Shown here: in pieces, positions 36,966 to 51,579 of the stretch | Position numbering within the stretch: position 1 is the stretch's first letter | Layout: every line of letters begins with the position of its first letter | NCBI GenBank assembly: GCA_022828595.1 | Contig: JAKGHH010000001.1 | Coordinates: 144,541,017 to 144,605,016 of the forward strand | Direction of reading: 5' to 3' | DNA: 64,000 nt | Origin: Nelumbo lutea | Taxonomy: Eukaryota; Streptophyta; Magnoliopsida; Proteales; Nelumbonaceae | Position numbers and translations under genes: made by a program | The notes under the pieces: model-generated | Told to the model about the DNA's origin: nothing | Seen by the model: only the letters and a program-made list of their open reading frames with translations | The model's database searches: none

Positions 36966-38347
36966 ATGGGAGAACAGGAGCCGCTGTCTTGCAGAGTCCA
37001 TGAACTGGAGCATAGGCTCGCTGAAACCAGTATGGAGGTCCGAGAGGTCAAAGATGACGTTCGGGAGCTGCGTTGCCTGCTAGAAGCGTTCCTTTCCAAC
37101 AAAGAAAAGAATTCTGAGGGATTAGCCTCTACCAGTAGTCACCGTACGGATGAGACAGAACCAGCTAACGAACATCAAGCCACCGCCCCGACAGCTGCAG
37201 TTGTTCCCAAATACAGCTGACTCGAATTTCCATCTTACGACGGCACCGGAGACCCATTAGGATGGTTGTACCGCTGCGAGCAATTCTTCCGCAACCAGCG
37301 CACGGATGACAGAGACAAGGTCAGCCTGGCAACCTTCCACCTTACGGAAGAGGCACAACTCTGGTTCTATCGCGTTAAGCAAGAAGAACCCGGGCTCAGT
37401 TGGGAGCAGTTCAGGTCCTATTGCCTCCTCAGGTTTGGACCCCCGATGACGAGAAACCCGTTGGGTGAGCTAATTAATCTCAAGCAAGGGGGAACCGTGG
37501 CGAATACCAACGCCAGTTCCAAACCCTGCTTGCCAGAGCGGCCACAGTTACGCCGGATCAGCAAGTGGACATGTTCACAGCAGGGCTGATAGAGCCCCTA
37601 AGGGTAGACGTTGAGATGCAGCATCCCCCAAATCTGGTTACAGCAATGAACCTCGCCCGCGCCTTTGAACGAAAGATGCAGCTCGCTCAGGGACCCTTTA
37701 GCATTAGACGGCCAGCCACGACTTGGGCACCGTCAAGGCCAGCGGGAGTGTCTGCCCCTGCGCTCAGCAGAGAACAGAGGACCCACACGGGTAACCCCTC
37801 CAGACCAGTATCACAAACAGGGAGCAACAGGGTGTCACCCCCCATTAGGCGCCTGTCCCGAGCCGAGATGGCAGAACGGCGCGCGAAGGGGCAATGTTTC
37901 AACTGTGATGATCTATACTCCGCAGGGCATAGATGCAAGAAACTATTCTGCCTTCTAGTAGACGAGACCAAAGAGGATGAGGAAGAGCCGTCACCAACTG
38001 AACCAGAGATCTCACTCCACGCCATCACGGGTATCAGAACCTCCCAAACAATGCAGCTAAAGGCTCTAGTGACGAGGAGACCCGTGCGCATTCTGGTGGA
38101 CTCCGGGAGCACCCACAACTTCATCAACAATCAAGCGGCCCGCAAGCTAGAGTTGCCCATGGAAGCCAGGCCACAACTACAGGTAGCCGTGGCAAATGGG
38201 GAAAGAGTGCACAGCCCCGGTATCTGCAGGAACACCGAAATTCAGGTGGGAAAAGAATCCTTCCGGGCAGACTTATTTGTACTATCCTTGGATGAATTTG
38301 ACATCGTCCTAGGCGTCAAATGGCTGATCACTTTAGGCCCAATCCTC
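36966..38347 (+). pseudogene. gypsy gag and protease
   Basis: Starts ATG at 36966 with a coiled-coil-like N-terminus (HELEHRLAETSMEVREVKDD). After a TGA at 37218 follows the retrotransposon gag domain (FPSYDGTGDPLGWLYRCEQFF, then AQLWFYRVKQ). A one-base loss near 37500 shifts the frame. A CCHC knuckle (CFNCDDLYSAGHRCKK) lies near 37896, and the aspartic protease active site LVDSGSTHNFI near 38096 is intact. It closes at a TAG at 38348. Confidence 0.9.
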
Positions 38348-38350
38348 TAG

Positions 38351-41284
38351 GACTTCGCTGCCCTGACTATGACTTTCCACTTGGATGGCAAACCGGTTAC
38401 TTGGCAGGGAACCAGGACAAGGACCAAGACACAATTGCATGCACTCCAGGGGGAGAATTCACGCGCCACGGATGTGGAGAGACTTCTCACCGATTACTCG
38501 GTTGTTTTCCAAGAGCCCAAGGGCCTCCCTCCTCCTAGACCCTGCGACCACCGGATCCCTCTAATTGTAGGGTCAGACCCGGTCGTGGTGCGGCCCTATC
38601 GCTACCCCCACCGACAGAAAGATGAGCTAGAGAAGCAATGTGCAGACATGCTACAACAGGGGATCATTCGGCCCAACCACTCCCCTTTTTCCTCCCCAGT
38701 TCTGTTGGTGCCCAAAAAGGAGGGAACTTGGAGATTTTGTGTAGACTATAGGGAACTTAACAGCCGAACCGTCAAGGATAAGTTCCCGATCCCCATCGCC
38801 GATGAATTATTGGACGAACTCCACGGCGCACAGTTCTTCTCAAAGTTGGACCTCAGATCGGGCTATTTCCAGGTCAGGATGTCTTCCGAGGATGTAGAGA
38901 AGACAGCCTTTCGGACGCATCATGGCCACTTCGAGTTCCTAGTTATGCCATTCGGCCTCTGCAACGCCCCTTCCACATTCCAGGCCCTGATGAATGAAGT
39001 CTTCCACTCTCAACTACGGAAGTATGTGCTAGTCTTCTTCGACGACATCTTGGTCTATAGAAAGTCATGGGTGGAACATATACAACACCTAAGGGTCGTG
39101 CTCGAGCTCCTTAAGCAACACCGACTCTTCCTTAAAAGATCCAAGTGCTCCTTGGGGGAACGCCAAGTCCTTTACCTTGGACATGTAATCAACGGACAAG
39201 GTGTATCTGTAGACATCTCCAAGGTGCAGGCCATTAAGGACTGGCCCCGGCCACAGTCCGCCAAGGCCCTCCGCGGGTTCCTAGGGCTAACAGGGTATTA
39301 CCGAAAGTTCGTCCAGAACTACGGCCTGCTAGCAGCCCCGCTTACCAACCTGCTCAGGAAAAACGCTTTCCACTGGGATAGCACAGCCGAGGCAGCCTTC
39401 GTAGGCCTAAGGGAAGCCCTCTCCTCCACACCAGTCCTCTAGCTATCGAACTTCGACCTTGAGTTCACAGTCGAGTGTGATGCTTTCGGCACAGGCATAG
39501 GAGCCATCCTTCAGCAGCAAGGGCACCGATAGCCTTCTTCAGCCGTAAGCTAGCTGACCGCCATCTCAAACTACCCGCCTATGAACGCGAGCTCATTGGC
39601 CTAGCCAAGGCAGTACAACACTGGAGGCCGTACTTGTGGGGCAGACCCTTCGTTGTCAAGACAGACCACTATAGCCTCAAGTACTTGCTGGAACAACGGC
39701 TGACCACCTCGCCACAGAGCAACATTGGGTCAGCAAACTTTTGGGGTTCGACTTCCGAGTGGACTATAAGGCAGGATCCCTGAACTGCGCAGCAGATGCC
39801 CTGTCCCGACGAGAGGAAGACAGTATGGTCCTCCATGCGATCTCCCAACCAAGAGCCACCCTGCTAGAAGACATCCGGAACGCACTGCCACAGTCTTCCG
39901 AATGGAACGACCTAGTCCAACAAATACAGTCAGGGTCTGCTAACCCAAACTAGACCTTCCACGATGGGCTGGTATTTTACAAAAAGATGATCTACCTACC
40001 AGCCGATTGCCCCCTCATGCCTCCATCATCGCCAGCATACACCAATCGACTAACGAGGGCATTCAGAAAACGTTGCATCGCATTCACACTGACTTCCACT
40101 GGCAAGCTATGAGGACCTCGGTACGGGACTTTATCCAGAACTGTGCGGTGTGCCAACAACAAAAATGGGAGAATCTGCACCCCGCAGGCCTGCTCTAACC
40201 CCTCTCCCTCCTAGCACAGATATGGGCCGATATTGCCATGGATTTCATCGAAGGGCTGCCCAAGGTTGGAGGGAAGTCAGTCCTGTTCGTGGTAGTAGAC
40301 CGGTTCTCCAAATATGCCCACTTCCTCCCTTTATCCCATCCCTATACCGCAGTCTCGGTCGCCCATACATTCTTCACCCACATTTTCCGCTTACATGGAC
40401 TCCCCGAGTCCATCGTCAGTGACCGGGACCCAATCTTCACAAGCACATTCTGGAAGGAGCTCTTTAGATTACAAGGCACGGCCCTCTCCTTCTCCTCAGC
40501 CTACCATCCACAGTCGGACGGCCAAACAGAGGTGGTGAATCGGACAATTGAGATGTACCTTCGTTGCTTCGTGGGCGACTAGCCGCGGCGCTGGGTGGAG
40601 TACCTCCCATGGGCGAATACTGCTACAATACATCTTATCACTCTTCCCTTGGAATGACTCCCTTCAGAGTGGTGTACGGTCGAGACCCTTCGCGCTTTCT
40701 GTCCTACGAACCGGGCTCAATGCGGCTGGAAGAAGTGGACCGCAGCCTGCAAGCTCGTGACGCCCTCCTAGCCGAAGTCTCCCTGCGCTTACAGCAAGCA
40801 CAGACACGTATGAAAACGCCTATGACCAGCAGCACCGCGAAGTCGCCTTCGAACCAGGGCAGTACATTTGGCTGAAACTCCGACCATACAGGTAGCTGTC
40901 CCTCAGGCGCCGGGGGCCCCCTAAGCTGGCCCCCAAATTCTACGGGCCTTTCAAGGTTCTAAGGAAGATAGGAAAGGTAGCTTATCAACTTGAGCTCCCG
41001 GAGCACAGCAGGATCCACGACGTCTTCCATGTATCCCTCTTAAAGCTTTATGTTGGTACTCCCCCCGACCATGTACCCCCCCTACCCCCTTTGCAGGACG
41101 GCAGACCTATCCTCCAGCCTCGCGCCCTCGTCGGGTCCCGTGTCCAGCAAGGCACCCTCGAGGTTTTGGTCGAATGGGAGGACCTTCCCCCAGCAGAGGC
41201 AACTTGGATTCCTTGGACCGACCTCCACAACGCTTATCCAAACCTCGAGCTTGAGGACAAGCTTGTAGTCCAGGAGGAGAGTGA
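38351..41284 (+). pseudogene. gypsy RT, RNase H, integrase and chromodomain
   Basis: The RT is open at 38369-39442: SPFSSPVLLVPKKEGTWRF, DLRSGYFQV, MPFGLCNAPSTFQ and the catalytic VFFDDILVY near 39027. RNase H (39442-39950) is broken by a TAG at 39440 and a frameshift near 39525. The integrase has its zinc-binding His/Cys region near 40045-40165 (CAVCQQQK), core residues in MDFIEGLP and SDRDPIFTS, and AYHPQSDGQTE near 40500. Stops lie at 39951, 40196 and 40580. A chromodomain (LEVLVEWEDLPPAEATWI) lies at about 41158-41212. That reading frame does not stop before the LTR and ends inside it at about 41364. Confidence 0.92.
41271..41282 (+). other. gypsy polypurine tract
   Basis: AGGAGGAGAG just before TGATGTTATG; it overlaps the end of the chromodomain frame. 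Confidence 0.8.
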
Positions 41285-42027
41285 TGTTATGAGCACCCAC
41301 ACCACGCGACAGCAGTTGAGGCAGCGACACGCGCACGGTAGGCACCGCGCAGCAGCGGCAACTTGAGCTGCGCACGGCACCGCGCGCACGCACCGCGCAG
41401 CAACAGCACCCTGAACCGCTGACGGCACCGCACGGTAGGCACCGCGCAGCAGCGGCAACTTGAGCCGCGCACGGCACGCGCGCACGCACCGCACAGCAGC
41501 GACACCCTGAGCCGCTGACGGCACCGCGCGCGCGCACCGCGCGGCCACGACACCACGCACGCCACGCGACGACAGCACCATGAGCACGCGCACGCAGCAG
41601 CAGCAGAGCGGGGCCCACACGACAGCTCATAGGGTGAGCCCACCCTTATCCGAACACGTCAAGAGAACGCATATCCCTTATCCCATTCATCCTTATCTTA
41701 TCCCCTATTCTTAGAAGGATTTGTAGTTCCATTAAAAGTAAGTAGTTTAATTAGGAATAGGAGTTTGAGTCCGTTAGGACTAGTCTAGTCGAATCCAACA
41801 AGGAAACCTCCTCTTGTAATCTCCTATTTAAGGAGACGCTATTATTGAATGAAGTATCGAATTTTGCAGTCAAGAAAGGAAGTAAGGAGAGTTCGGTGAT
41901 CTCTTGGACAAATCACCCCCTACGACAGTCAAAATAGGGCCTGTACGCAAGGCCAAGGGCAAGGAAAGGTCCGAGGCTCTGACGGCGGAACGACCCGTGA
42001 CACGATCCTACGCTCGGGCCCATAACA
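41285..42027 (+). repeat. gypsy 3' LTR
   Basis: 743 bp; shorter than the 5' copy because the GC-rich tandem block has fewer units. Confidence 0.95.
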
Positions 42028-42127
42028 TATACACCGACAAAAAATATAGAAAAAAAAAAAAAGCCAATCCAATCTAAACCTAAATGCAACGTATTAGTAA
42101 TAAACGCAACCAACCGAAGATCAGTTG

Positions 42128-42298
42128 GAAGACGGTATCTGCTCCTCACAAATGGGCGCCTCACATCTACATCCACTATGCATTGAGAAATATCTACCAT
42201 GAATAGTAACTAATAAGTACGGAAGATGTTCGTAATGAATGATTGGATATGCGTGTGAGGCGCCTGTGAGCGCAGGCATGAGGAGCGGATCCGGTCTC
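42128..42298. mobile_element. family A MITE with 9-bp target duplication
   Basis: 171 bp. Ends GAAGACGGTATCTGCTCCTCA and inverse GAGACCGGATCCGCTCCTCA. Direct repeat GATCAGTTG at 42119-42127 and 42299-42307, which points to a Mutator-type origin for the family. It is the best-preserved copy in the window. Confidence 0.8.
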
Positions 42299-42512
42299 GA
42301 TCAGTTGATGAATGATGACGTATAAAACTGTCAAGGAAACTGTTCGTTGCTGACGTGGAACCCTACCATTCTCTGCGTGTTAATCTTTCTCCGTAGCTTA
42401 AAGTTAAAATTCTACTTATCCTAAACTGACACTCAATCGAACATCAGTCCAATCCTGCAAGAGACGAAACACCCCTAACGTGCACATAACGTTAAGGTTA
42501 GGAACTTAAAAT

Positions 42513-42520
42513 TATATAAA
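42513..42520 (+). promoter_or_regulatory. beta-glucosidase TATA box
   Basis: TATATAAA about 200 bp upstream of the ATG. It leaves a leader of roughly 170 nt. The gypsy 3' LTR ends 486 bp and the MITE 215 bp upstream of it. Confidence 0.6.
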
Positions 42521-42719
42521 TACGAACTCCCAAAATCCTTTAACAAGCCAGAGCCCAGAGAATAAAATAAAGGGCGGCTTTTGCGTACTTCTTCTGCAAC
42601 CACGTCTTCACCTTCCCGACTGAAGCACACTCCTCCATTATTGCTTATCTCATATACCCTGCTTCACAAACTTAACTTTCCATAGCCTTGGTTCCAGTTA
42701 GACAAACTAGATTGTATCA

Positions 42720-45680
<2,961 letters not shown>

Positions 45681-47400
45681 CCAATTTTCACTAATCTCTA
45701 ACATTTTGCAGTAACCATATGTTGTACCATTTATGATCCATATAACATATGACATGTTGTATAAGATGACAAATACAGATTCTATGTAGACATGTTGGAT
45801 CTGCTCTCTTTCAATTCTAATTTGATGTATAAAAATTGGTAATCATTAGATGTGTAAATGCAGACCCATGATTAGCATATTTCTCTTTGCTGTAATTTCA
45901 AAACAAAGACCTATTTGAGAAAGTGTATATAAAAGGGAGCCACCTCATACCTTACATATGGCCACACTGAACCAATTATTCAGTGCACATGCATCAGATG
46001 GGGAATATCCTGAAGAAAAAGCAAACTGATGGTTACCAAACTTTCCAACTCGGGGTTAAGACTTGAATGACTAGGAAAAAGAAATAATGTAGCAACAATA
46101 GAACACTTCATATATTGAGTTAGCCATAAAAAATCATATATCAAGTGTTTACTGTTTACGACATAGAACTACCCAGTTAAAAGGTCAAACAAAATCATCT
46201 ACTCAATGATTCAATTATCTCCATGCAAGTAATAAGCAGCTAGGATTCACGGCAAAGACCCATCAAACATATCTTCAGCAGATGAGCAGAAACAGCCTAC
46301 TTATTTTGCTTTTACTCCTTATATGAAATTATTAATGTCCTCTAGAATTGCCAGCCATCAAAATTCAATAATCAACTCCCAATGTAGCCTTTTTTTTTTA
46401 ATTAGTCATATCTTTGTTTTTTTCTAAACAGTTCAGACAGTGCAAAACGTTCATTAGATCAGGCCAATTTGACATGGGAGATACACTGCCTCATATTTGT
46501 CCTTGGTGGCTCCAGAAGCCCCCTTGTCAACCACATGTCCAGTTTAGACAAGAAGGAACCTACCCTTCAATCCTACCCAAACTGGATCTTTCCTTTTCTT
46601 TGTAATTGAAGATTAGAACCATTCTACACCAATATAAAGTAATTGATGAAATAAGCAAAATATCCATAAATTATGGTATGCATACATCAAATGTTTGGAC
46701 TAATTTTACATAAAAGCAGCTGCAATACTCCTCTATTTTCTTTGTTTCATTCTCAATAAGTTTTCCTGTTTCATCTCCTTTGAAAGTCAACTTCCTTGCG
46801 TAACACCATAGCCCTTATCTTAACAACTTTTTAACACAGCCTCAACACCTCCCTCATAATGTCCATAAACCATCAAATACTTACATTAAGAAAATCCATG
46901 GCATGGTATGAATATTTTTTTAAGATCGGTTGATATGTTCTGAACTTCCAAGTTTTGTACTTAACTAAAATGGTCTAGTACTCAATGTTTGTTCTGGTTA
47001 TCCAGGGTCTTGGGAGGAGTGGACTGGATATGGACCTAACCATTGGCATTTTCTTGCACAAAGTAGCAAGTCTCAGACTCAAACCCATATTTCCACGGTT
47101 TCCCAAGATTTTACTATTGCACTAAGCAAATCTCCTAGCTTTTACACTTCAATTATTAAAACAAATAAAAAGTGAAGAAAATTATGCATACAAATGAGGA
47201 CAGTATAATATCACCAAAATGATAACATGTACTCTTTCTGCTTGCAAGGATAATAGGCCAATCATGACTGGATCAAGTAGGCATGTTAGGCTCAACAAGG
47301 GGAGAATTTAATTGAAGGCTCTTATTACATTGGAAACTGGAATAACAGGTTATCAACCATTGAAAACATCGCTTTGGTGATTAGAATGGACTCAACTTAC
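45681..47400. other. beta-glucosidase 3' flank, no gene seen
   Basis: It contains the 3' UTR of the upstream gene and non-coding DNA. No mobile-element ends or open frames with family signals were found. Confidence 0.45.
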
Positions 47401-47419
47401 ATAATATGCACCAAAGAAA

Positions 47420-48381
47420 ATTATCGATGCGCATCACAAAGGCACTTGTAGGCCAGAGTGGGGAAACTTTTCGACCGCCTAGCTTCAGAAGCTTCTTCTG
47501 TTCCTATAGTTTTGACTCCTTGACCAGCCCATCCACCACTGCTTACAGGAGATCAGCATTCATATGTCATCAACTTAGACTTTATTCGCAGAGCTCAAGG
47601 GCCAGATCAAAATCTCCCTGGTCACAGAGAAAAGGGACAAGTGCCTCAAAATTCTGTCTACTCGGAATTAATTTTCTGCAATTCACAGTAAAGTCACTTC
47701 GCTGCTTCTAAATTTGCAGCATTGAAAAACCCTTTAATCAAAGCATTAAAGCCAAATATATCACTTTTCATTCCTTTCGTATCCAATTCCACAACTAACT
47801 TAACCGCCTCTAACGCAAGAAACATGCCCCGCGGCTTGACATTGATACTTTTAACATCTGGGACGCAACAAATCTATACCATTCTACCCAAATCATCCCC
47901 TTCCATCTTATTAATAAAGGAAAGCGCAGAATCCGATAAACTCATGTCACAGAAAGCCCAGATCATAATACTGTACTATCTGGAGAATCCGATAAATTCA
48001 CGGAAAATCTAACCAAGTTTATAGAACTTCTTGAAATCGGTGCAAGTCGATATGGAGAAGGCACCAAGGATTTCAGCGTGCGGGTGCATTTTAACTCGCG
48101 CATTTGATCGAACTGTCTGCAGGCACGTTCAAACATACCCGATTGGCCATAGAGAGAAACGTATCAGATCACATATCCTTATTCGATATGTCGTTTTACT
48201 TCTTCTGGTGCTCGATTATATCGTCAACCGGAGATAATTTCTTCGCCCTGACAAGCCGGTAGCGGTAGACCGTAAACTTTGCTTTCGACGAGTGTTTTGA
48301 GGATTCGTTCTCAGAAGAGTCCGTCAGAGACAGTCGTGAGAGTTCTTTGAGATAAAAAATGCACAATTTTTTTGGCTGCAT
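47420..48381 (-). pseudogene. P-class PPR protein pseudogene
   Basis: Minus-strand pieces in shifting frames read: VYRYRLVRAKKLSPVDDIIEHQKK (48270-48200), LYGQSGMFERACRQFDQMREL near 48135, VELDTKGMKSDIFGFNALIKG near 47770, FEALVPFLCDQGDFDLALELC near 47620, and VVDGLVKESKL near 47530. In order these match the small mitochondrial P-class pentatricopeptide proteins of the At1g55890/At3g13160 type, which bind organellar RNA and usually have no introns. Several stops, frameshifts and an internal deletion (about 48.0-47.85 kb) show it is dead. A functional paralogue would be expected elsewhere. Confidence 0.72.
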
Positions 48382-48424
48382 AAAAAGTTGGAAGCGTAGG
48401 GGACAGCCGATAAATGTTTCAGGT

Positions 48425-48550
48425 AGGGGTGATCATGGGCCGGCATGGGCCAGGTTAGGCACGTAAGTGTTTTAAACTTTTAATTGGTTGGCTTTGGTCC
48501 AGGTCAGGGTAGTAGATCTGGTTCCGACTCGATAAATGTGGAGAACCAGT
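48425..48550. repeat. hAT-type end, truncated
   Basis: TAGGGGTGATCATGGGCC begins a GGCC-rich stretch like the hAT ends at 16305 and 24743. It is cut by the LINE tail at 48551; no partner end was found. Confidence 0.4.
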
Positions 48551-49060
48551 TTTTTTTTTTTTTTTTTAAATCTTTTTCATAACAAGGAGTTGGTACACTA
48601 GACTAGACTGGGGTAGCACAACCCCACAAATCACTCTTAACAAATTAAGTCGAGGTCCCAAGGGAGATTACAAAGGTTAAGAGAAATATAACCATTACCA
48701 ACCGAATTAGCCTCACCAGCAATCCAGTCTGCAGCTAAATTAGCTTCTCTAAACACGTGTCTATATTCCACCCCATGCCTAAACTGGTCTCTGAATCTCT
48801 GATCATTAAGCAGTCCTTCACAATATTTCTAAGCGTCTAGGGAGGCATAATTTGACCTCTGAGACAAGAAATAACTATTCTCGAATCTCCTTTTATGATA
48901 ATCTCTTGCACCGCAAAGTTTCCGGCCAGATTATGGGCCTCTCATGCAACCCGGACATCCACGACGTTGATGATAGAGATGCCAAGATTACACCTCTTCT
49001 AATCCAAAACTCTGCCTAGGTGATTTTTAGCCACAGCCGCAACCGAATGTTTTCCATCAC
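48551..49060 (-). mobile_element. 5'-truncated LINE, RNase H end and poly(A)
   Basis: A T-run at 48551-48567 is a poly(A) tail on the minus strand. Upstream on that strand (about 48770-48690) the frame reads FREANLAADWIAGEANS, the conserved end of the RNase H-like domain of plant LINEs. It is a dead 3' fragment. Confidence 0.65.
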
Positions 49061-49069
49061 TCGAATAAA

Positions 49070-49400
49070 AAAAGTATTAGAGGTATTTTTGGAATAAATA
49101 ACTATGGCTTAACATTTTCCACTTTAGTTTATAGATACTTTTGGAATAAACAACCATGAGTCCATGCCCTTAAACATTTTCTACTTAGTTTAAATGATCG
49201 TGTTAATATTTTCATATGACAAAATAAATAGTTCTTAGTGAAAGGTCAATTAAATAAATAAGTTGCAAATTATAAGGGATGTTTTAGTAAAATATAAACT
49301 ATAAGGTAGGTTTAAGTAAATTTATGAAACTATAGGGGTATTCTAGTAAATTATCCATTATTAATTGGCAATTGCAACTATCAGATCTGACCTAAAAAGA
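49070..49400. other. AT-rich non-coding DNA
   Basis: It contains short diverged direct repeats (TTTTGGAATAAAYAACYATG at 49088 and 49139), with no known element ends. Confidence 0.35.
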
Positions 49401-49403
49401 ATG

Positions 49404-49550
49404 CACTTTGGATTTCCTTGCCCACAATTCTCTACCCATTGCCCACTGTCTACCCGCCTTAAATTGCAGCCACACACTGTCATCTTGTACCGTGAGATAT
49501 GTGGCTGCAGTATACCAAGGGTAGGGTGTGGGTAGAGAAAGTAGGAAATC
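49404..49550. mobile_element. foldback MITE
   Basis: Arms GGATTTCCTTGCCCACA...TCTCTACCC and GGGTAGAGAAAGTAGGAAATC, with an inner hairpin GCAGCCACA / TGTGGCTGC. It is similar in layout to family A but its core differs. It abuts the Harbinger element at 49554. Confidence 0.65.
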
Positions 49551-49553
49551 TAA

Positions 49554-49823
49554 GGGTCCATTTGGTTCGTAGTTAGAATCGGAATGGTCCATTCTCATAG
49601 TCTGTTTGGTTCAGACAAGAATGGAAATGGGAATTGAAATCAACAGGAATGAGATTTCATTCCCAAGGGAGGGGCAGGGAATGGCCATTCCCTCAAATGA
49701 GGGAATACCATTCCAGCAGGAATGAGAATGGGACTCCAATTCCATCCAACCAAACAGTTGGAGTTGGAATAGGCTATTCCGATTCCGATTCCAGACCCCT
49801 ATTCCCATGAACCAAATGGGGCC
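49554..49823. mobile_element. Harbinger (Tourist-like) MITE
   Basis: 270 bp, ends GGGTCCATTTGGTTC and GAACCAAATGGGGCC, TAA on both sides (49551-49553 and 49824-49826). Rich in GAATGG/CCATTC strings. Confidence 0.82.
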
Positions 49824-49863
49824 TAAGTTCATAAGAGTGGCCTGGCCAACTTATACTTTTAAC

Positions 49864-50356
49864 TTGAGGTGCAACTTTCTTGGGTAGGTTGGGTCAGGTT
49901 GAGGTCAACACTGGCTCAACCATGCAAATCATGGGCTTGGTTCAGGCCCAACCTGATGTCAAATCCAACTTTCGGTCAAGTTTAAAAGAACTTGTGAATA
50001 TATTTTGGTACAATCACTTTTTTTTGGGATTCATAGCCAAACTAAGTAGTAGAATGGATTGAAAGAAACATATTTGAATATGTATGTATAATTAGAAAAA
50101 AGATATTTTAATATAAATAAAATATATATATATATATATATTTATTTATTTATTTATTCTATAAAAGGGAGCCACGCTGTTTATAATTAAATAAAATGTA
50201 TATTAAAAAAGGGTTGGGCATGGTCTATCCAGGGTCTGAACCCAAGCCCAACCAGGTTTAGGTCAGGCCTAAATTTTCTATCTAAGCCAAGATCAAAGCC
50301 CAAAAACTCAGGCCTCAGGTTGGATTCAAATTGGGCCTGCCCAAGTTGCAACTCTA
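49864..50356. mobile_element. non-autonomous hAT element
   Basis: 493 bp; ends TTGAGGTGCAAC and GTTGCAACTCTA, flanked by CTTTTAAC (49856-49863) and CTTTTAAG (50357-50364), an 8-bp target duplication with one mismatch. It has GGGTTGGGC-type subterminal strings and a TA-rich core. Confidence 0.75.
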
Positions 50357-50826
50357 CTTTTAAGCAGTAATTTAACGATAAACCCATTTATCTGTTGAAT
50401 TGACACAATTGAATATTAATATGATAATATTATAAATATATCAAGAAAAAAGTTGACGTTATAATGTTACTTGTATAATCGGTTTGGCTTTTAATCCATT
50501 CGGAATAACTAAAATCAACCCTGATCCAATTATAATAGAAATACATGGTCAGACCCAGACCATATATAGTAGCTTGTAGACAACACCAACAAAAGTGGGG
50601 TACAATTATACAAGGCTGAAGTAAAATTATATGCAAAAAATAAATAAATAAATAAAAGACAAAATTGACCAACTAGTGAACATTTTAACTGGAACTCATT
50701 CATTGGTTGTCTAGTGAGCTTTCTCAAATGACCAAGAAATCTTACATGTACAAATTAGTTTGGAGAGTTGAGAGTTGAGAAGGATTGTCAAGAGTTATTC
50801 TCCTCACCTTTTCTTCATTAGAAATT

Positions 50827-50938
50827 GGGTTAATCTCTTAAATTATTTTTACTATTCATGAAATTGATAAACTGTATCCTTACTGTTTACATATTGTCTT
50901 AAGCTACCCATAAGTTTTCTGATAATTGTCTAAAACCT
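50827..50938 (+). repeat. isolated MULE terminal repeat
   Basis: GGGTTAATCTCTTAAATTAT...CTGATAATT matches the left terminal repeat of the MULE at 56449 over about 100 bp. No second end is close by. Confidence 0.6.
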
Positions 50939-51000
50939 CATTTTACAACACAACAATTATCCTATTTAAACCAATGCACTGGAGTGAACTTTGATTATTA

Positions 51001-51211
51001 GGCTCAGTTTAGAAGGAGTACAAATACAAATATGTATGGTATAAATACATAAAAATAATACAAAATACATAGTTTTGTACTCTACATATTTGTGTTTGTA
51101 CTCCTTAGGCTCAGTTTGGAAGTACAAATACAAATGTGTAGAGTGCAAAACCTTGTATTTTGCATATATTTGCACTGTACATATTTGTATTTGTATTTTT
51201 TCAAACTAAGT
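51001..51211. mobile_element. two tandem copies of a small MITE, family B
   Basis: Copies at 51001-51107 and 51109-51211, each opening GGCTCAGTTTRGAAG and folding back through GTACAAATACAAATATG / CATATTTGTATTTGTAC. Single copies lie at 53604 and 57872. Confidence 0.75.
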
Positions 51212-51230
51212 ATTAGGAAATAAGATTTGA

Positions 51231-51366
51231 TACTCACAAGACCATGCTCACACCATTCTCACAAGTCCATTGCAGCCTTGCATTGGGAACATCTTCCCAT
51301 GAAAAAACACATGCAATTACAAAGATATTTCCAATGCATGGCTGTAAAAGGCACACGTTGTGAGTA
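51231..51366. mobile_element. foldback MITE, family A
   Basis: TACTCACAAG...TTGTGAGTA arms with the family core TGGGAACATCTTCCCAT and a second half ATTTCCAATGCATGGCTG. It overlaps by two bases the start of the hAT-like element at 51365. Confidence 0.6.
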
Positions 51367-51575
51367 GGGGTGTCAATTGGACTAGATTTGGTCCAATTTG
51401 ATCCAATCCAATGTGAGTCCATTACAAATGGACCAGGTCCAATCCAATCCAATGAATGTTTTGGACCATTTTGGACTGGTCCAGTTCAATGTTTGGATCA
51501 TCCAATATGTTCAAATTTGTTTTAATTTAGATTGGTTTCAACCCAAATCTGGTCCATTGACACCTATATTTTTAT
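51365..51575. mobile_element. hAT-like foldback element
   Basis: Begins TAGGGGTGTCAATTGGAC and ends near TCCATTGACACCTA, with repeated (A)TGGACC / GGTCCA blocks. No target duplication seen. It is related to the element broken by the MULE at 56449. Confidence 0.55.
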
Positions 51576-51579
51576 CTTA

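Larger units (their letters stand above)
36158..42027 (+). mobile_element. Ty3/gypsy chromovirus, full-length, decayed
   Basis: 5' LTR 36158-36942, primer-binding site 36946-36958, gag-pol, polypurine tract 41271-41282, 3' LTR 41285-42027, perfect 5-bp target duplication TATAC (36153-36157 and 42028-42032). The LTRs differ by about seven substitutions over their last 440 bp plus repeat-number differences, so it is younger than the copia element at 2265. The integrase ends in a chromodomain. Six premature stops are each one transition away from Gln or Arg codons, and there are several frameshifts, so it cannot make its own proteins. Confidence 0.96.
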
